Source: Cellulomonas sp. PhB143 (GTDB taxonomy: Bacteria; Actinomycetota; Actinomycetes; Actinomycetales; Cellulomonadaceae). From it: a stretch of DNA of 64,000 nucleotides. The notes beneath the pieces were generated by a model. That model ran no database searches, had not been told where the DNA came from, and was given only the letters and a program-made list of their open reading frames with translations. Where the stretch lies: the NCBI RefSeq assembly GCF_003752595.1, contig NZ_RKIJ01000010.1:186001-250000 (forward strand), given 5' to 3'. Below are positions 25,997-34,485 of the stretch, one piece after another; within the stretch, counting starts at the first letter, position 1, and every line of letters begins with the position of its first letter. The position numbers and the translations under genes are program-made.

Positions 25997-26719
25997 ATGG
26001 GCGAGGCGCAGGACGTGGACGGTGCGCGGGGCGGTGGCGGCGCGCCCGCGGCGCAGCGGGGCGTGCTCCGCGCGGTGTGGCCGGGCCTCGTCCTGGTCCT
26101 GGCCGGCGTGCTCGGGTTCGCGCTGCTGCTCGACGCGCTGCGCGACCGGGACGACCTCTGGACGGCCGACGGCCCGCTGCTCGAGTGGCTCGTGGCGCAC
26201 CGCAGCGACGGGCTCACCACCGCGCTGACGGCCGTCACGACGGTGTTCGGCCCGGTGGTCCTGCCGGTCCTCGTCGCCGCGGGCGCGCTCGTGTGGGCCC
26301 GCGTCGCCCGCGACTGGTGGGACCCGGCCCTGACGGTGGGCGCGATGCTCCTCTCGACGCTCCTGTCGATGCTGCTCAAGGGCCTCGTCGCGCGCCCGCG
26401 GCCGGAGGCGGAGCTGATGTCGGTCGCCGGGCTCGAGACCTCGTTCTCGTTCCCGTCCGGGCACACGATCGGCGCGTCGACGCTGGTGCTCGTCACGGGC
26501 TACCTCGTGTGGCGCCGCACCGGCGGCGGTCGTGCGCTGGCGGTGTGGGCGCTGGTGAGCGTCGTCGTCGTGGTGCTCGTCGGCGGCAGCCGCCTCTACC
26601 TCGGCTACCACTTCCTCACGGACGTGCTCGCTGGGGTGTGCGTGGGCGTGGCGGTGCTCGGGCTCGTCGTCGCGGTCGACCGGTGGCACCGGCTCGCGCG
26701 CGGCCGCGGCGCGCCGTAG
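25997..26719 (+). CDS. PAP2 superfamily membrane phosphatase
   Basis: A 240-residue membrane protein with about six helices and the three lipid-phosphatase motifs: KGLVARPRP near 131, FPSGHTIG near 152, and SRLYLGYHFLTDVLAG near 196, which supplies the catalytic His pair. It probably dephosphorylates a lipid pyrophosphate such as undecaprenyl diphosphate, or a phosphatidate, at the outer face of the membrane. It is a single gene converging on the signalling operon; no terminator is evident in the 19-base gap. Confidence 0.9.
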   Translation: MGEAQDVDGARGGGGAPAAQRGVLRAVWPGLVLVLAGVLGFALLLDALRDRDDLWTADGPLLEWLVAHRSDGLTTALTAVTTVFGPVVLPVLVAAGALVWARVARDWWDPALTVGAMLLSTLLSMLLKGLVARPRPEAELMSVAGLETSFSFPSGHTIGASTLVLVTGYLVWRRTGGGRALAVWALVSVVVVVLVGGSRLYLGYHFLTDVLAGVCVGVAVLGLVVAVDRWHRLARGRGAP

Positions 26720-26738
26720 CCGGCCGTCGCCCGCGTGC

Positions 26739-27626
26739 TCAGATCTCGCCGGGCAGCGCGCGGCGGACGACCAGCCGGGTCCACGCCCCGACGTAGACGC
26801 GGTCGCCGTCGCCGAGCTCCTGGCGGCGGCCGGGGACCAGGGGCTCCTGCGGCAGGCTCTCCCCGGGGCGCCCGACGAACGTCCCGTTGGACGACTCGAG
26901 GTCCTCGACCCACCAGCGCCGCCCGTCCGTGTTGAGCTGGCAGTGGCGGCGCGAGACCGCCGTGTCCGAGCCGCAGTCGACCTGGGGATGGATGTGCCGC
27001 GACGCCGACGCACGCCCGACGAGCACGCTGCGCTCGCGCAGCACCACCAGGCCGGGCGGTGCGCCCGACGGCAACGGGTCGGGGGCCTGCTGGTCCGCGT
27101 ACCACTCCGGGTCCACCCAGACCTCCACGACCCACGGCTCGGCGGCCGGTGGCGAGGGGGCGGCCGGTGAGGTGGACTCCGGCGCGTGCGTGGGCGTGGA
27201 GATGCGGCCCGACCCCGCCGAGCGGAGCAGCCCGGTCTCGCCGGGGCGCGCGCCACCGGCCGCACGCGGGGGACGGCTCCGCGAGCCCGGGTCCGCCTCC
27301 GGCTCCGGCTCCCGCGGACCGTCGCCCCGCTCCGGCGTCTCGCCTGCCTCGACCCCGGTCCCGGCGAACGGCTCGGGTGCGGTGCCCGTGGTGAAGTCGT
27401 AGCCGCAGCGCTCGCAGAACAGGGCACCGGTGGCCGCCGGGGCGGCGCAGCTCGGGCACGTCGTCGTCGGGCCGCCGGTGGGAGCGCTCCCGACCGCGGG
27501 GGGCGGCGCGGAGGCCTCCGGTCCGCCCGGCCCGGCGGGCGTCCCCGGGGCGATGGGGGCGCCGCACGTGTCGCAGTAGTCGGTCGACGCCGAGACGTGC
27601 CCGGCGGGGCAGCGGACGGCGCTCAT
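26739..27626 (-). CDS. Zinc-ribbon/FHA domain protein
   Basis: A 295-residue protein, last gene of the ten-gene signalling operon. Two zinc ribbons come first (CPAGHVSASTDYCDTCG near 6-22; CPSCAAPAATGALFCERCG near 57-75), then a Pro/Glu/Arg-rich linker with Thr-rich stretches. A C-terminal FHA domain (about 190-290) has the motifs LVGRASASRHIHP, SRRHCQL and SSNGTFVG that bind phosphothreonine. By analogy with GarA/OdhI, which read and respond to PknG, it may be the phospho-reader of this system; it lacks an obvious N-terminal ETT-type site. It overlaps the VWA gene by 4 bases. Confidence 0.88.
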   Translation of the reverse strand: MSAVRCPAGHVSASTDYCDTCGAPIAPGTPAGPGGPEASAPPPAVGSAPTGGPTTTCPSCAAPAATGALFCERCGYDFTTGTAPEPFAGTGVEAGETPERGDGPREPEPEADPGSRSRPPRAAGGARPGETGLLRSAGSGRISTPTHAPESTSPAAPSPPAAEPWVVEVWVDPEWYADQQAPDPLPSGAPPGLVVLRERSVLVGRASASRHIHPQVDCGSDTAVSRRHCQLNTDGRRWWVEDLESSNGTFVGRPGESLPQEPLVPGRRQELGDGDRVYVGAWTRLVVRRALPGEI

Positions 27627-28924
27627 CGGCGCACCCGCGTCGTCTTGGTCGACGCGGTGTCCAGCGCCATCTCGTCGAGCCGCGCCGCGTCGCGTCGCAG
27701 CCGCACGGTGCCGGTGTCCTCGTCGTCGATCTCCACGACGCGCCGCAGCCGGGTCGTCGCCTCCGCGTTGCCGGTCTCCTTGGCGAGCAGGACGGCCCGA
27801 CCGAGCCGGGTGGTGGCGGTCGCGACGTCCCCCGCGGCCTTCGCCGCGAGCCCGTCCTGGATCGCCGAGGCGAGCTCCGCCTGGCCGGTGTAGTGCGCGA
27901 CCTCGCGGTTGATGCGGGCGGTCAGCCCGTCGTCGTCGGACCAGGTGGCCTTGACCAGCCCGGACGCGACCACGACGTCGTCCACCGCGAGCTGGACGCG
28001 CGCCGCGAGCTGCTCGGTGCCCACCGATCGCGTGGGGACCCGCACCGCGACGTGGTAGTCGCGGGACTCGTCGCCCCACGCGCCCGTCGGGTACGCCCCG
28101 GTGAGCGGGTTCACGGGCGTGCGCCGGTGGGTCAGGTCCTCGACGGTCGGCGAGACCTGGCGCACGAACAGGACCTCGCCGCCGGCGGGGACCCAGACCC
28201 GCAGGTCGGCCGGCGGCACGCCACGCGCCATGGAGCGGGCGAGGATCCGCTCGAAGTCCGCGGCGATCTCGTCCGGCGTGGCGATCAGGCCCACCGTGCC
28301 GAGCAGGGCCGTGGCGATCTCGCGGAGCTCGTCGACCTGCCAGCGCGCCCCGACGCCGCGCGCGTCGCACTGGTAGCGGCCGGTCACGGACTCGACCGCG
28401 CGGCTCAGGCGCTCGCGGGGCTCGGACTCGTTCTTGCCGTCGGTGAGCAGGATCGCGTGCTTCTGGCGGACGTCGGGCAGCGTGTCGAACAGCTGGGCGG
28501 CGAGCACGAGCCACGTGCTCATCGCGGTCCCGCCGGACGCGGACATCAGCGAGACCGCCTGCTTTGCGGCCTCCCGGGCGCCGGGCTCCATCGGCACCAT
28601 GGCCATCGTCGCGTTCGGGTAGGGGAACGTCCGCTGCGCGACGTGGCTGCCGCCGACGATCGCGAACCACGTGCCGTCGACGATCTGGTCCAGCGCGACC
28701 GTCGCGGCGTGCTTGGCCGCCGCCAGGGAGGCTCCGGTCATCGAGCCGGAGGTGTCCACCATGACGATCTCGGCGGCGGCCTCCCCGGACGCACCGGCTC
28801 CCGCGGCGGCGGTGCTCCCGGCGCCGCCCGCTCCGGTGCAGGCGAGCGTGACGATCGCGTGTACGTCCGTCGTCCCGGGGGCCAGGTACTCGTTCTGAAA
28901 GACCTCGGCGGTGAAGACGGCCAC
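27623..28924 (-). CDS. VWA domain protein
   Basis: A 433-residue cytoplasmic protein with an N-terminal VWA domain. The MIDAS motif is VDTSGSM (Asp57), with the supporting Thr in ASGGTAMSTW and Asp in LLTDGKNES. An Ala/Gly-rich insert (31-50) precedes it. The middle is a beta-sandwich-like region (PPADLRVWVPAGGEVLFV ...), and the C-terminal 110 residues are helical. The gene lies between PP2C and FHA genes. VWA, PP2C and zinc-ribbon kinase together form the TerY-P type triad known from tellurium-resistance systems. It starts with GTG and follows PP2C after 2 bases. Confidence 0.85.
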   Translation of the reverse strand: MAVFTAEVFQNEYLAPGTTDVHAIVTLACTGAGGAGSTAAAGAGASGEAAAEIVMVDTSGSMTGASLAAAKHAATVALDQIVDGTWFAIVGGSHVAQRTFPYPNATMAMVPMEPGAREAAKQAVSLMSASGGTAMSTWLVLAAQLFDTLPDVRQKHAILLTDGKNESEPRERLSRAVESVTGRYQCDARGVGARWQVDELREIATALLGTVGLIATPDEIAADFERILARSMARGVPPADLRVWVPAGGEVLFVRQVSPTVEDLTHRRTPVNPLTGAYPTGAWGDESRDYHVAVRVPTRSVGTEQLAARVQLAVDDVVVASGLVKATWSDDDGLTARINREVAHYTGQAELASAIQDGLAAKAAGDVATATTRLGRAVLLAKETGNAEATTRLRRVVEIDDEDTGTVRLRRDAARLDEMALDTASTKTTRVRR

Positions 28925-28926
28925 GG

Positions 28927-30051
28927 TCAGAGCTCCTTCGGGTCAGAGGCGTCGAGGGGAAGGTTATCCGACGGTGCGGCACCCGGCTCCGGGTGCCGGG
29001 CGAGCGCCACCGTGATGTTGTCGGCGCCGCCCTGCTCGGTGGCCCAGCGGACCAGGCGGTCCGCGACCGCGACGGCTGTGCCGCCGCCCGCCGTGCCGCC
29101 GCCCTCCGTGCCGAGGACCGCCTCGCGCACGACGGCGGTGAACGCCTCGACGTCCGGGCAGTAGTTCCAGAGCCCGTCCGAGCAGAGGACGACCCAGCCG
29201 GGCGTGTCGAGCGGGGTCTCGACGACGCGCGGCGGCGCGTCCCCCGAGTCCGGGCCGATCCACCGGGTGATCGCGTGGGCGTGCGGTGACGCGACGGCGT
29301 CCGCGCGCGCCATCCCCTGCGCGACCATCTCCTCGACCCAGGAGTCGTCGGTGCTCAGGGGCTGGGCCGGGCCGTCGTCCGGGACCCAGTAGGCCCGCGA
29401 GTCGCCGAGCCACGCCGTCGTGACGCGCGTGGCCGTCACCACGGAGGCGACGAACGTGCACGACGGCGGCTCGCGGCGCTCGGCCATCTCGCCGACCCCG
29501 TCGAGGACCGCCTGCTCCGCGAGCGCCACCGCGGCGACGAGCGCCTCGGACCAGCCCGCGTCGAGCTCCGCCGCGGGCTCCGTGCGCGCGACGGCGGCCA
29601 GGTGGTCGCGCGCGGCGACCGCCGCGGCGAGGCTGGCCCGGTCGGAGTCCGGCGCGGACGAGACGCCGTCGCACACGACGAGGACCCGCACGTCCGGCGC
29701 GGCGTACAGGGCCATGGCGTCCTCGTTGCGCGTGTGCCGGACGCCGCGGTCGCACACGCCGCCCGTGCCGGGCGCCGGCTCGTCCGACCAGTGGTCGCGC
29801 GGGTCGGCCTCGCGGCCGCCGCACTGCAGGCAGTAGCCGTCGGCCGCGACGGGGCCGGCGCAGTCGCGGCACGCGGGAGCGGTGGCGCCGGAGCCGGGGC
29901 CAGTCGTGCCGTGCTCCGCCGTGCCGTGCTCCGCCGTGCCCGGGCTGTCCGTCGCGCCCGCGATGCCCGCGACCCGGTGCCCGCAGCTCTCGCAGTAGCG
30001 TGCCGAGGGCGGGTACGGCTCGCCGCAGCGGCCGCAGACGTCGTCGGTCAT
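28927..30051 (-). CDS. PP2C-family protein phosphatase with zinc ribbons
   Basis: A 374-residue metal-dependent Ser/Thr phosphatase. Residues 6-24 (CGRCG ... CESC) and 61-78 (CRDC ... CLQCG) are two zinc ribbons joined by a TAEHG-repeat linker. The catalytic domain has DRGVRHTRNEDA near 101, VVCDGVSSAPDSD near 126, WLGDSRAYW, VVLCSDGLWNY and GGADNITVAL, so all metal-binding Asp residues are kept. It overlaps the pknG stop by 4 bases and is the likely counterpart that reverses PknG phosphorylation. Confidence 0.92.
   Translation of the reverse strand: MTDDVCGRCGEPYPPSARYCESCGHRVAGIAGATDSPGTAEHGTAEHGTTGPGSGATAPACRDCAGPVAADGYCLQCGGREADPRDHWSDEPAPGTGGVCDRGVRHTRNEDAMALYAAPDVRVLVVCDGVSSAPDSDRASLAAAVAARDHLAAVARTEPAAELDAGWSEALVAAVALAEQAVLDGVGEMAERREPPSCTFVASVVTATRVTTAWLGDSRAYWVPDDGPAQPLSTDDSWVEEMVAQGMARADAVASPHAHAITRWIGPDSGDAPPRVVETPLDTPGWVVLCSDGLWNYCPDVEAFTAVVREAVLGTEGGGTAGGGTAVAVADRLVRWATEQGGADNITVALARHPEPGAAPSDNLPLDASDPKEL
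29906..29940. repeat. 15-bp tandem repeat in the PP2C gene
   Basis: Two full copies and a partial third of GTGCCGTGCTCCGCC (plus strand), encoding TAEHG repeats in the linker between the zinc ribbons. Confidence 0.7.
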
Positions 30052-32330
30052 CGCAGCGTCCACCTCCGCACGTCGTTCGCGCGGTCGACGAGGACCACCC
30101 GCTCGGCGTGCCCCTCGGTGAGCGCCGCGAGACCGCGGTAGGCCGCCTCGAGCCCGTCGCGCAGCGCGTCCGCCTCGGCGGCCACGCCCCCGACGCTCAG
30201 GCCCGGTTCGGGGCCCTGCTCCTGGACGACGTCCAGCGCGGCGCCGAGCACCGTGATGGCGAGGGTCGCCCGGTCGCGCGGGGCGAGCGCGACCGCGTCG
30301 ACGGACGCCGCGGCGTCGGCCAGGGCGTCGAGGCCGCGGCCGGAGCCCGCGAGCAGCCGCGCGCGCCGCAGGCGGGCGTCCACATAGCTGCCGCGCGTCG
30401 AGCCGACCTGGTCGAGCGCGGCGAGCGCGCCGTCCAGGTCGTCCTCGAGCTCGCGGATGCGCGCCAGCCCGAACGCCGCGGGCGGCGTGTAGTTCGCGTC
30501 GGTGCGGGCGCAGACCACGTAGAGCGCCTCGGCGACGCCCACCTCGCCGAGCGGCTCGCAGGCGGCGGCGAGCGCGAGCTTCGGGGCGAGCTCGCCGGGG
30601 ACCTGGCCGTAGACGGCGTTGAACGCGGCCGCGGCACCCGCGAGGTCCCCGGCGGCGAGGTCGTCGAGGCCCTCGAGCCACGCCGCGCGCCACTCCCAGG
30701 GATCCTCGGCGAGCACCTCGTGGATCGTCTCGTGCGCGGCCTCGTGCAGCCCGGCCTCGATGGCAGCCAGGGCCCGCGCGAGCTGGACCTCGACGCTCGG
30801 CACGGGGGCCGCGGCGAGGGCGGCGAGCCGCTGCCGCGGGTCGGCGACGGCGACGCCCGCGAGCCACGCCGCGCCCGGGTCGTGCTCGTCGACCCGCAGG
30901 GCGGGCAGCTCGTCCCAGCGCAGGGGGCGGCCCGCGACGTCGGCCCGCGGGGAGTGGAACAGCACGGAGGCCGACGAGTGGACGCCGCCGGGCACGGGGC
31001 GGCGGTCGGTCGCCACGACCTCGCGCAGCACGCCCAGCAGCTGCGCGCGCAGCTCGTCGACGGTCGCGAACCGGTCCGACGGGTCGGGCGCGCAGGCCTT
31101 GGCGAGCAGCCGGGAGAACGAGTCGTAGCGCTGCAGGACGGGCGTCTCGGCGACGGGCGGCAGGCTCGCGACGTAGGTGGAGGTGTTGCCCCGGAAGTCG
31201 AGCACCAGCGTCGCGAGCGTCCGCCCGATCGTGTAGACGTCGGAGGCGACCGACGGCCCGACCTCGGCGACCTCGGGCGCCTGGAAGCCGACGGTGCCGT
31301 AGATCGCGGACTCGTAGTCGTCGGCCCGGCGCACCCCGCCGAGGTCGATGAGCTTGACGCCGTCGCCCTGCTGGATGATGTTGTCGGGCTTGAAGTCGCA
31401 GAACAGCAGGCCGCGGTCGTGCAGGTAGGCGAACGCGGGCAGCACCTCGAGGACGTAGGCGATCGCCTGGTCCACGGGCAGCGGGTCGACCCGACCGGCC
31501 GCCGCGCGGCGGTGGGTGAGGATCTCCTTGAGCGAGAGGCCGCCCACGTACTCCATGACCGTGTACCCCGCGTCGTCGTGCATCGCGAAGTTGTAGATCT
31601 CGACGATCAGCGGGTGCTCGACCTCGGCGAGGAACTGCCGCTCGGAGATCGCGGCGGCGTACGCGTCGGCGTCGCCCGAGTTCAGCAGGCCCTTGAGCAC
31701 CACCCACCGTCCGGAGACGTTGCGGTCGCGGGCGAGGTAGATCCAGCCGAGGCCGCCGTGCGCCAGGCAGCCGGCCACCTCGTACTGGCCGCCGACGACG
31801 TCGCCGGGCGCGAGCTGGGGGGTGAAGTCGAACCGGGCCCCGCACTGGGGGCAGAACCCCTGGGAGCGACCGGGCGCGTCCCCGTGGGCGCGGCCCACCT
31901 TCGCGCCGCACGCGGGGCAGTACCGCTTGTGCTCGGGGACCTCGGGCTCGCGCATCACGGCGTCGGCGGGGTCCGCGACCGGGACGCTGGGCACGGTCGT
32001 CAGCCCGGCGCCGAGGCGGTGCCCGCGCAGCCGGGTCGAGGACGTGCCCACCTGCCGCGTCGCGCGGCTCCCGGTGCCCCGGTTGCGCGCGGAGCCCAGC
32101 GCGCTCGACGCGAGCCGGCTCGAGCTGGTGCGCGAGGAGCCTCGCGCCACGGCGACGGACGGGGCCGACGTGCCGGCCGAGGCCGAGACGCCCGAGGACG
32201 CCGACACGCCGGGCGCCGGGCCACCGGCGGGACCGTCGCCGGGCGCGGGCGCCGGGGCGCCGCAGTAGTCGCACCAGCCGTCCTCGATGGTGCCGGGGCA
32301 GCCCGGCTCGGCGCACCGCTGGGTGGTCAT
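30048..32330 (-). CDS. pknG: PknG-type serine/threonine protein kinase
   Basis: A 760-residue soluble kinase with the PknG layout. A first zinc ribbon (Cys6, 11, 20, 23) and a Ser/Arg-rich linker lead to a rubredoxin-like site (Cys138, 141, 160, 163). The kinase domain runs from about 180 to 430 with CLAHGGLGWIY, Lys213 in VVLKGLLNSGD, FCDFKPDN (catalytic Asp312) and KLIDLGG (Asp329, DLG in place of DFG as in PknG). A TPR-like helical domain fills 520-750. The extra N-terminal ribbon is not in M. tuberculosis PknG. It probably phosphorylates an FHA-type regulator in response to GlnH/GlnX. Confidence 0.93.
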   Translation of the reverse strand: MTTQRCAEPGCPGTIEDGWCDYCGAPAPAPGDGPAGGPAPGVSASSGVSASAGTSAPSVAVARGSSRTSSSRLASSALGSARNRGTGSRATRQVGTSSTRLRGHRLGAGLTTVPSVPVADPADAVMREPEVPEHKRYCPACGAKVGRAHGDAPGRSQGFCPQCGARFDFTPQLAPGDVVGGQYEVAGCLAHGGLGWIYLARDRNVSGRWVVLKGLLNSGDADAYAAAISERQFLAEVEHPLIVEIYNFAMHDDAGYTVMEYVGGLSLKEILTHRRAAAGRVDPLPVDQAIAYVLEVLPAFAYLHDRGLLFCDFKPDNIIQQGDGVKLIDLGGVRRADDYESAIYGTVGFQAPEVAEVGPSVASDVYTIGRTLATLVLDFRGNTSTYVASLPPVAETPVLQRYDSFSRLLAKACAPDPSDRFATVDELRAQLLGVLREVVATDRRPVPGGVHSSASVLFHSPRADVAGRPLRWDELPALRVDEHDPGAAWLAGVAVADPRQRLAALAAAPVPSVEVQLARALAAIEAGLHEAAHETIHEVLAEDPWEWRAAWLEGLDDLAAGDLAGAAAAFNAVYGQVPGELAPKLALAAACEPLGEVGVAEALYVVCARTDANYTPPAAFGLARIRELEDDLDGALAALDQVGSTRGSYVDARLRRARLLAGSGRGLDALADAAASVDAVALAPRDRATLAITVLGAALDVVQEQGPEPGLSVGGVAAEADALRDGLEAAYRGLAALTEGHAERVVLVDRANDVRRWTLR

Positions 32331-33439
32331 CGATCGTCTCCGGGGGCATGGTCTCGGGCGGGGGCACGGGCGGGGAGGGCGCGGGCGAGCACCTCGAGCT
32401 GCTCGACGTAGAAGCGGGCGAGCGGGAGGTCGCAGGGCTCGGCACCGACCGCGTGCACCGCCTCGGCGATCCCCGAGCGCACGGTGGCCGAGCCGGCCCG
32501 GCCGTTCGCCCGCGCCCGTTCCGTGAGCCGCTCGGTGCGGTAGCGCAGACCGGCACGCTCGCGCAGCGGCGCGGTGTACACGTCCTCGATCGTCTCCATC
32601 GCGCGGTCGACGGCGTCGAGCCGCGCGACGTACGCGGCGACCCCGGCCGCGTCGTCGGGCACCGGGCCCAGGCGCGCGACGTCGGGCACCGCGAGCCGGG
32701 GCGGGTCGGCGATCTCCCGGCGCACGCGGGCGACGAGCGTGCCGAGGGTCGGGGCGCGCGCCGCGAGCGCCTGCGCCCGGGCACCGGCCGCGTCCCGCGC
32801 GGAGTCCTGGGCGTGGCGGCGCGCGGAGGTGACGATGAGGTCGCGCTCGACCCGCGCGAGGGCGGACTCCAGCTCGCGCAGCGTGCCGCTCTCGTCCGCG
32901 CCCCGCGCCGTGCGCTCCTCGATGCGGGCGATCTCCGCCCGCTCGCGCGCGACGTCCCCGCCGGCGTCCTCGCAGCGCACGAGCGCCGAGCGCAGCGCGC
33001 GCACCCGCGCGCGCACGTCGGCGACGTCCGGCTCGAAGGAGAGGCGGGCGGCGAGCGAGGTCACGAGCGCGTCGCACAGGCGCACCGCCTCCACGAGGGA
33101 GACGAGCGCGGCGCCGTCGCCCGAGCTGAGCCGGCCCCAGACGAGGCGCGCGACGGACTCGCGGGCGACGCGGTCGGCCCGTCCGCCGTCCCACTCCCGC
33201 GCGATCTCCCGCGAGCGGTCCTGGACCGCACGCCAGAGCGTCAGGGCGAGCACGACGTCGGCGCTGTGCGCCTCGGGGTCCTCCGCGGCGAGCACCGCGG
33301 CGTCGAGCCGGTCGAGCTCCCGGCGGCGCTCGGCGAGCCAGGCGTCGAGGCCCGCGAGGTAGTCGGCCACCTCCTGCGGGTCGGGCGCCTCGCCGAGCCG
33401 GCCCGGCGCCGTGGGAGCGGGCGTGCGCACGCCCGTCAC
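32327..33439 (-). CDS. Coiled-coil protein of the pknG operon
   Basis: A 370-residue, almost entirely helical protein with many Arg/Glu heptad-like stretches (AEIARIEERTARG, LARVERDLIVTSARRHAQD, VRALRSALVRCED). I see no enzyme motif, no signal peptide and no membrane helix. It starts with GTG overlapping glnH by 4 bases and overlaps pknG by 4 bases, so it is an integral part of the operon. It may be a scaffold linking the membrane sensor to the kinase; that is inference only. I do not recognise a named family. Confidence 0.75.
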   Translation of the reverse strand: MTGVRTPAPTAPGRLGEAPDPQEVADYLAGLDAWLAERRRELDRLDAAVLAAEDPEAHSADVVLALTLWRAVQDRSREIAREWDGGRADRVARESVARLVWGRLSSGDGAALVSLVEAVRLCDALVTSLAARLSFEPDVADVRARVRALRSALVRCEDAGGDVARERAEIARIEERTARGADESGTLRELESALARVERDLIVTSARRHAQDSARDAAGARAQALAARAPTLGTLVARVRREIADPPRLAVPDVARLGPVPDDAAGVAAYVARLDAVDRAMETIEDVYTAPLRERAGLRYRTERLTERARANGRAGSATVRSGIAEAVHAVGAEPCDLPLARFYVEQLEVLARALPARAPARDHAPGDDR

Positions 33440-34485
33440 GGCTCGCGCCCGTACGTCGGCCGCGGCGGCTGTGCGCTGCCGAGGCTCCCGAGCCAGCGCT
33501 GGTAGGACTTCTCCCACGTCCCGTCGTCGCGCATCGTCTCGAGGACGGCGTTGACGAACCGCACGAGGTCCACCTGGTCCTTGTTCACCCCGACGCCGTA
33601 GGGCTCGTCGCTCAGCGCGTCGCCGACGACGGTGGTGTACGGGTCCTGGCGCGCGAAGCCGGCGAGGATCGTGTCGTCCCCGGTGATCGCGTCGACCTTG
33701 CCCTGCTGGAAGAGCACGAGGCACTGGGTGTGGGTCGCGGCGGGGACGGGGACGACTCCGGGGTGCGCGTCCAGGCTCGCGAGCGTCGTCGTGCCCTCCG
33801 GCGCGCACACGCGCTTCCCGGCGAGGTCGTCGAACGTGGTCGCGCCGGAGCCGCGGGGGACGAGGAGCTTCTGCCCGGCGCGGTAGTACACGGACGAGAA
33901 GGCGATCTGCTCCCACCGGTCGCAGGTGATCGTGAACGCGCGCGCCACGAGGTCCACCTCGCCGGACTCGAGCACGCCGATGCGCTGGTCGGAGGTGATC
34001 ACCTTGAACTGCAGCCGGTCGGGGTCGCCGAAGATGGCGTCGGAGACGGCGTGCAGCACGTCGATGTCGAAGCCCTCGATCTCGCCGTCCAGCGGGTTGC
34101 GCGAGCCCATGAGCAGGGTGTCGGCGGAGACACCCACGCGCAGCGCCCCGCGCTCGCGGATCTTCGCCATGGTGCTGCCCGCGGGCAGGTCCGCGGGGGA
34201 GGGGAGGTCGCCGTCGGGCGCGTACGACGCCGTGGGGTCGCCGCACGACGACGTCGCCGCGGTCTTCCCGGCGGCTCCGGCGGCCCCGGCGAGGTCCCTC
34301 GCCGGTGCGGCACCGGTGCCGGCGCCCGCCGGCCGGTCCGCGGCCTCGCGCTGCACCGCCGCGGTGCCGCCCGGTACGCTCCCGGGCGCCGACGGCGCGC
34401 AGCCCGCCAGGGCGAGGGTGAGGGCCAGGAGCGCGCCCGCCGCGGACGCGCCGCGCGCCCTTCGGCCGGTCCGTGGTGCGGTCAT
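33436..34485 (-). CDS. glnH: Amino-acid binding lipoprotein (GlnH-like)
   Basis: A 349-residue class 3 periplasmic binding protein. The signal peptide ends in LALAGC (lipid Cys29), followed by a 60-residue Ala/Gly-rich linker. The domain begins MAKIRERGALRVGVSADTLLMG and has GFDIDVLHAVSDAIFG, ESGEVDLVARAFTITCDRW, and GKVDAITGDDTILAGFA. No transporter genes accompany it; instead it overlaps glnX by 4 bases, as in mycobacteria, where GlnH senses Asp/Glu for PknG rather than importing them. A Cys pair (GKRVCAPEG, THTQCLVLF) may form a disulfide. Confidence 0.88.
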   Translation of the reverse strand: MTAPRTGRRARGASAAGALLALTLALAGCAPSAPGSVPGGTAAVQREAADRPAGAGTGAAPARDLAGAAGAAGKTAATSSCGDPTASYAPDGDLPSPADLPAGSTMAKIRERGALRVGVSADTLLMGSRNPLDGEIEGFDIDVLHAVSDAIFGDPDRLQFKVITSDQRIGVLESGEVDLVARAFTITCDRWEQIAFSSVYYRAGQKLLVPRGSGATTFDDLAGKRVCAPEGTTTLASLDAHPGVVPVPAATHTQCLVLFQQGKVDAITGDDTILAGFARQDPYTTVVGDALSDEPYGVGVNKDQVDLVRFVNAVLETMRDDGTWEKSYQRWLGSLGSAQPPRPTYGREP

